A stretch of DNA of 7,045 nt from contig JAHFVB010000270.1 in assembly GCA_023264755.1 (NCBI GenBank), forward strand, positions 1 to 7,045, read 5' to 3'. Made by a program: the position numbers and the translations under genes. The DNA comes from Mycobacterium sp. (GTDB lineage: Bacteria > Actinomycetota > Actinomycetes > Mycobacteriales > Mycobacteriaceae). The notes under the pieces are model-generated. The model worked only from the letters and a program-made list of their open reading frames with translations, searched no databases and was not told the origin of the DNA. Each line of letters opens with the position of its first letter. The first letter of the stretch is position 1. Positions 1 through 7,045 of this stretch are shown here, one piece after another.

Positions 1-3725
<3,725 letters not shown>

Positions 3726-3733
3726 GAAGTGAT

Positions 3734-3739
3734 CTCCTT
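3734..3739 (-). promoter_or_regulatory. Ribosome-binding site of argG
   Basis: On the minus strand the sequence reads AAGGAG, then 8 nt, then the argG ATG at 3725. It is the best Shine-Dalgarno match among the operon starts in this window. It lies in the longest intergenic gap (3726-3761), so argG can be initiated independently of argR translation. Confidence 0.8.
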
Positions 3740-3761
3740 GTTTCCAGTACTGCTTTGGGGG

Positions 3762-4238
3762 CTATTTCAGGTGTTCGAGCGCTTCGGCCAGCTCGGCGCC
3801 GGTCATCGGCTCGCGGGCCATCACGAAGATGGTGTCATCACCGGCAATCGTGCCGACGACGTAGGGCAGCGCAGCCCGGTCGATCGCGCTGGCCAGGTAG
3901 TGCGCCGCACCGGGCGGCGTGCGCAGCACGGCCAGATTGCCGCTGGCGTCGCTGGACACCAACAGTTCGCCCAGCAGGCGGGACATCCGTTCGGTGCCAC
4001 CAGTCACCCCGCGGACGGGACTGCCGTCCTCGGGGACCACGTAGACGCCGACGCCGCCGTCGGCGCCGCGCAGCTTGACCGCGCCGAGCTCCTCGAGGTC
4101 GCGCGACAACGTCGCCTGGGTGACCTCGATGCCCTCCTCGGCCAGCATCGCGGCCAGTTCGCTCTGGCTGCGCACCGAATTCGACGACAGGAGCGTCACG
4201 ATGCGGGCCTGCCGTCCGGCCCGAGTCGCGGTAGTCAT
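3762..4238 (-). CDS. argR: Arginine repressor ArgR
   Basis: ArgR is the arginine-responsive DNA-binding regulator of arginine genes. In the family it is a hexamer whose C-terminal domain binds arginine and whose N-terminal winged helix binds ARG-box operators. The 158-residue protein is close to the family's usual 150-170. The N-terminal domain shows SQSEL (24-28) and the recognition-helix motif [13 protein letters not shown] (40-52). The C-terminal domain contains [13 protein letters not shown] (108-120) and GTIAGDDT (129-136), where the paired aspartates 134-135 are the expected arginine ligands. The start is the ATG at 4238, with a purine-rich GGAGCGGGA stretch ending 6 nt upstream. The gene is 21 nt after argF and 36 nt before argG, in the middle of the operon it presumably controls. 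No ARG box is obvious in the adjoining gaps, so its operator is probably upstream of argC, outside the window. Confidence 0.97.
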   Translation of the reverse strand: MTTATRAGRQARIVTLLSSNSVRSQSELAAMLAEEGIEVTQATLSRDLEELGAVKLRGADGGVGVYVVPEDGSPVRGVTGGTERMSRLLGELLVSSDASGNLAVLRTPPGAAHYLASAIDRAALPYVVGTIAGDDTIFVMAREPMTGAELAEALEHLK

Positions 4239-4244
4239 GCGCGA

Positions 4245-4253
4245 TCCCGCTCC
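4245..4253 (-). promoter_or_regulatory. Probable ribosome-binding site of argR
   Basis: The minus strand reads GGAGCGGGA, ending 6 nt before the argR ATG. Either the GGAG (11 nt spacing) or the GGGA (6 nt spacing) could pair with 16S rRNA. It lies between the argF stop and argR start, in a 21-nt gap. Confidence 0.5.
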
Positions 4254-4259
4254 GTCACT

Positions 4260-7045
<2,786 letters not shown>

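Overview
The window is a stretch of actinobacterial chromosome, most likely from Mycobacterium in the broad sense (including Mycolicibacterium). It is G+C rich by eye (about two thirds, not computed). The visible proteins, especially ArgB, ArgF and ArgR, resemble the Mycobacterium tuberculosis arginine enzymes as I remember them. The gene order argB-argD-argF-argR-argG-argH is also that of the mycobacterial arg operon. The species is not determined.

Layout. From 7045 down to 1108, all on the minus strand, lies the distal part of the arginine operon: argB (N-terminus cut off by the window edge), argD, argF, argR, argG and argH. The genes are packed tightly. argB/argD, argD/argF and argG/argH overlap by 4 bases (ATGA or GTGA). 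The only gaps are 21 nt (argF to argR) and 36 nt (argR to argG). From 1 to 1111 on the plus strand is the C-terminal part of an ABC-F family ATPase (Uup type). Its stop codon overlaps the argH stop codon by 4 bases, so the two units converge with no spacer. There is no gene-free stretch over 36 nt, and I see no RNA gene, mobile element, CRISPR array or long repeat.

How the genes work together. ArgB phosphorylates N-acetylglutamate. ArgD transaminates the N-acetylglutamate semialdehyde made by ArgC to N-acetylornithine. Ornithine, released by ArgJ, is carbamoylated to citrulline by ArgF. ArgG condenses citrulline with aspartate, and ArgH splits argininosuccinate into arginine and fumarate. ArgR is the arginine-sensing repressor of the pathway and is encoded inside the operon. 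argC, argJ and the main promoter/operator are expected beyond 7045 and are not visible.

Novelty. This is a conserved housekeeping locus and I see no previously undescribed system. The points worth a second look are the tail-to-tail stop overlap, the direct argH/ABC-F junction (in M. tuberculosis, from memory, a polyketide synthase cluster lies there), and the pattern in which only argR is not translationally coupled to its neighbours.
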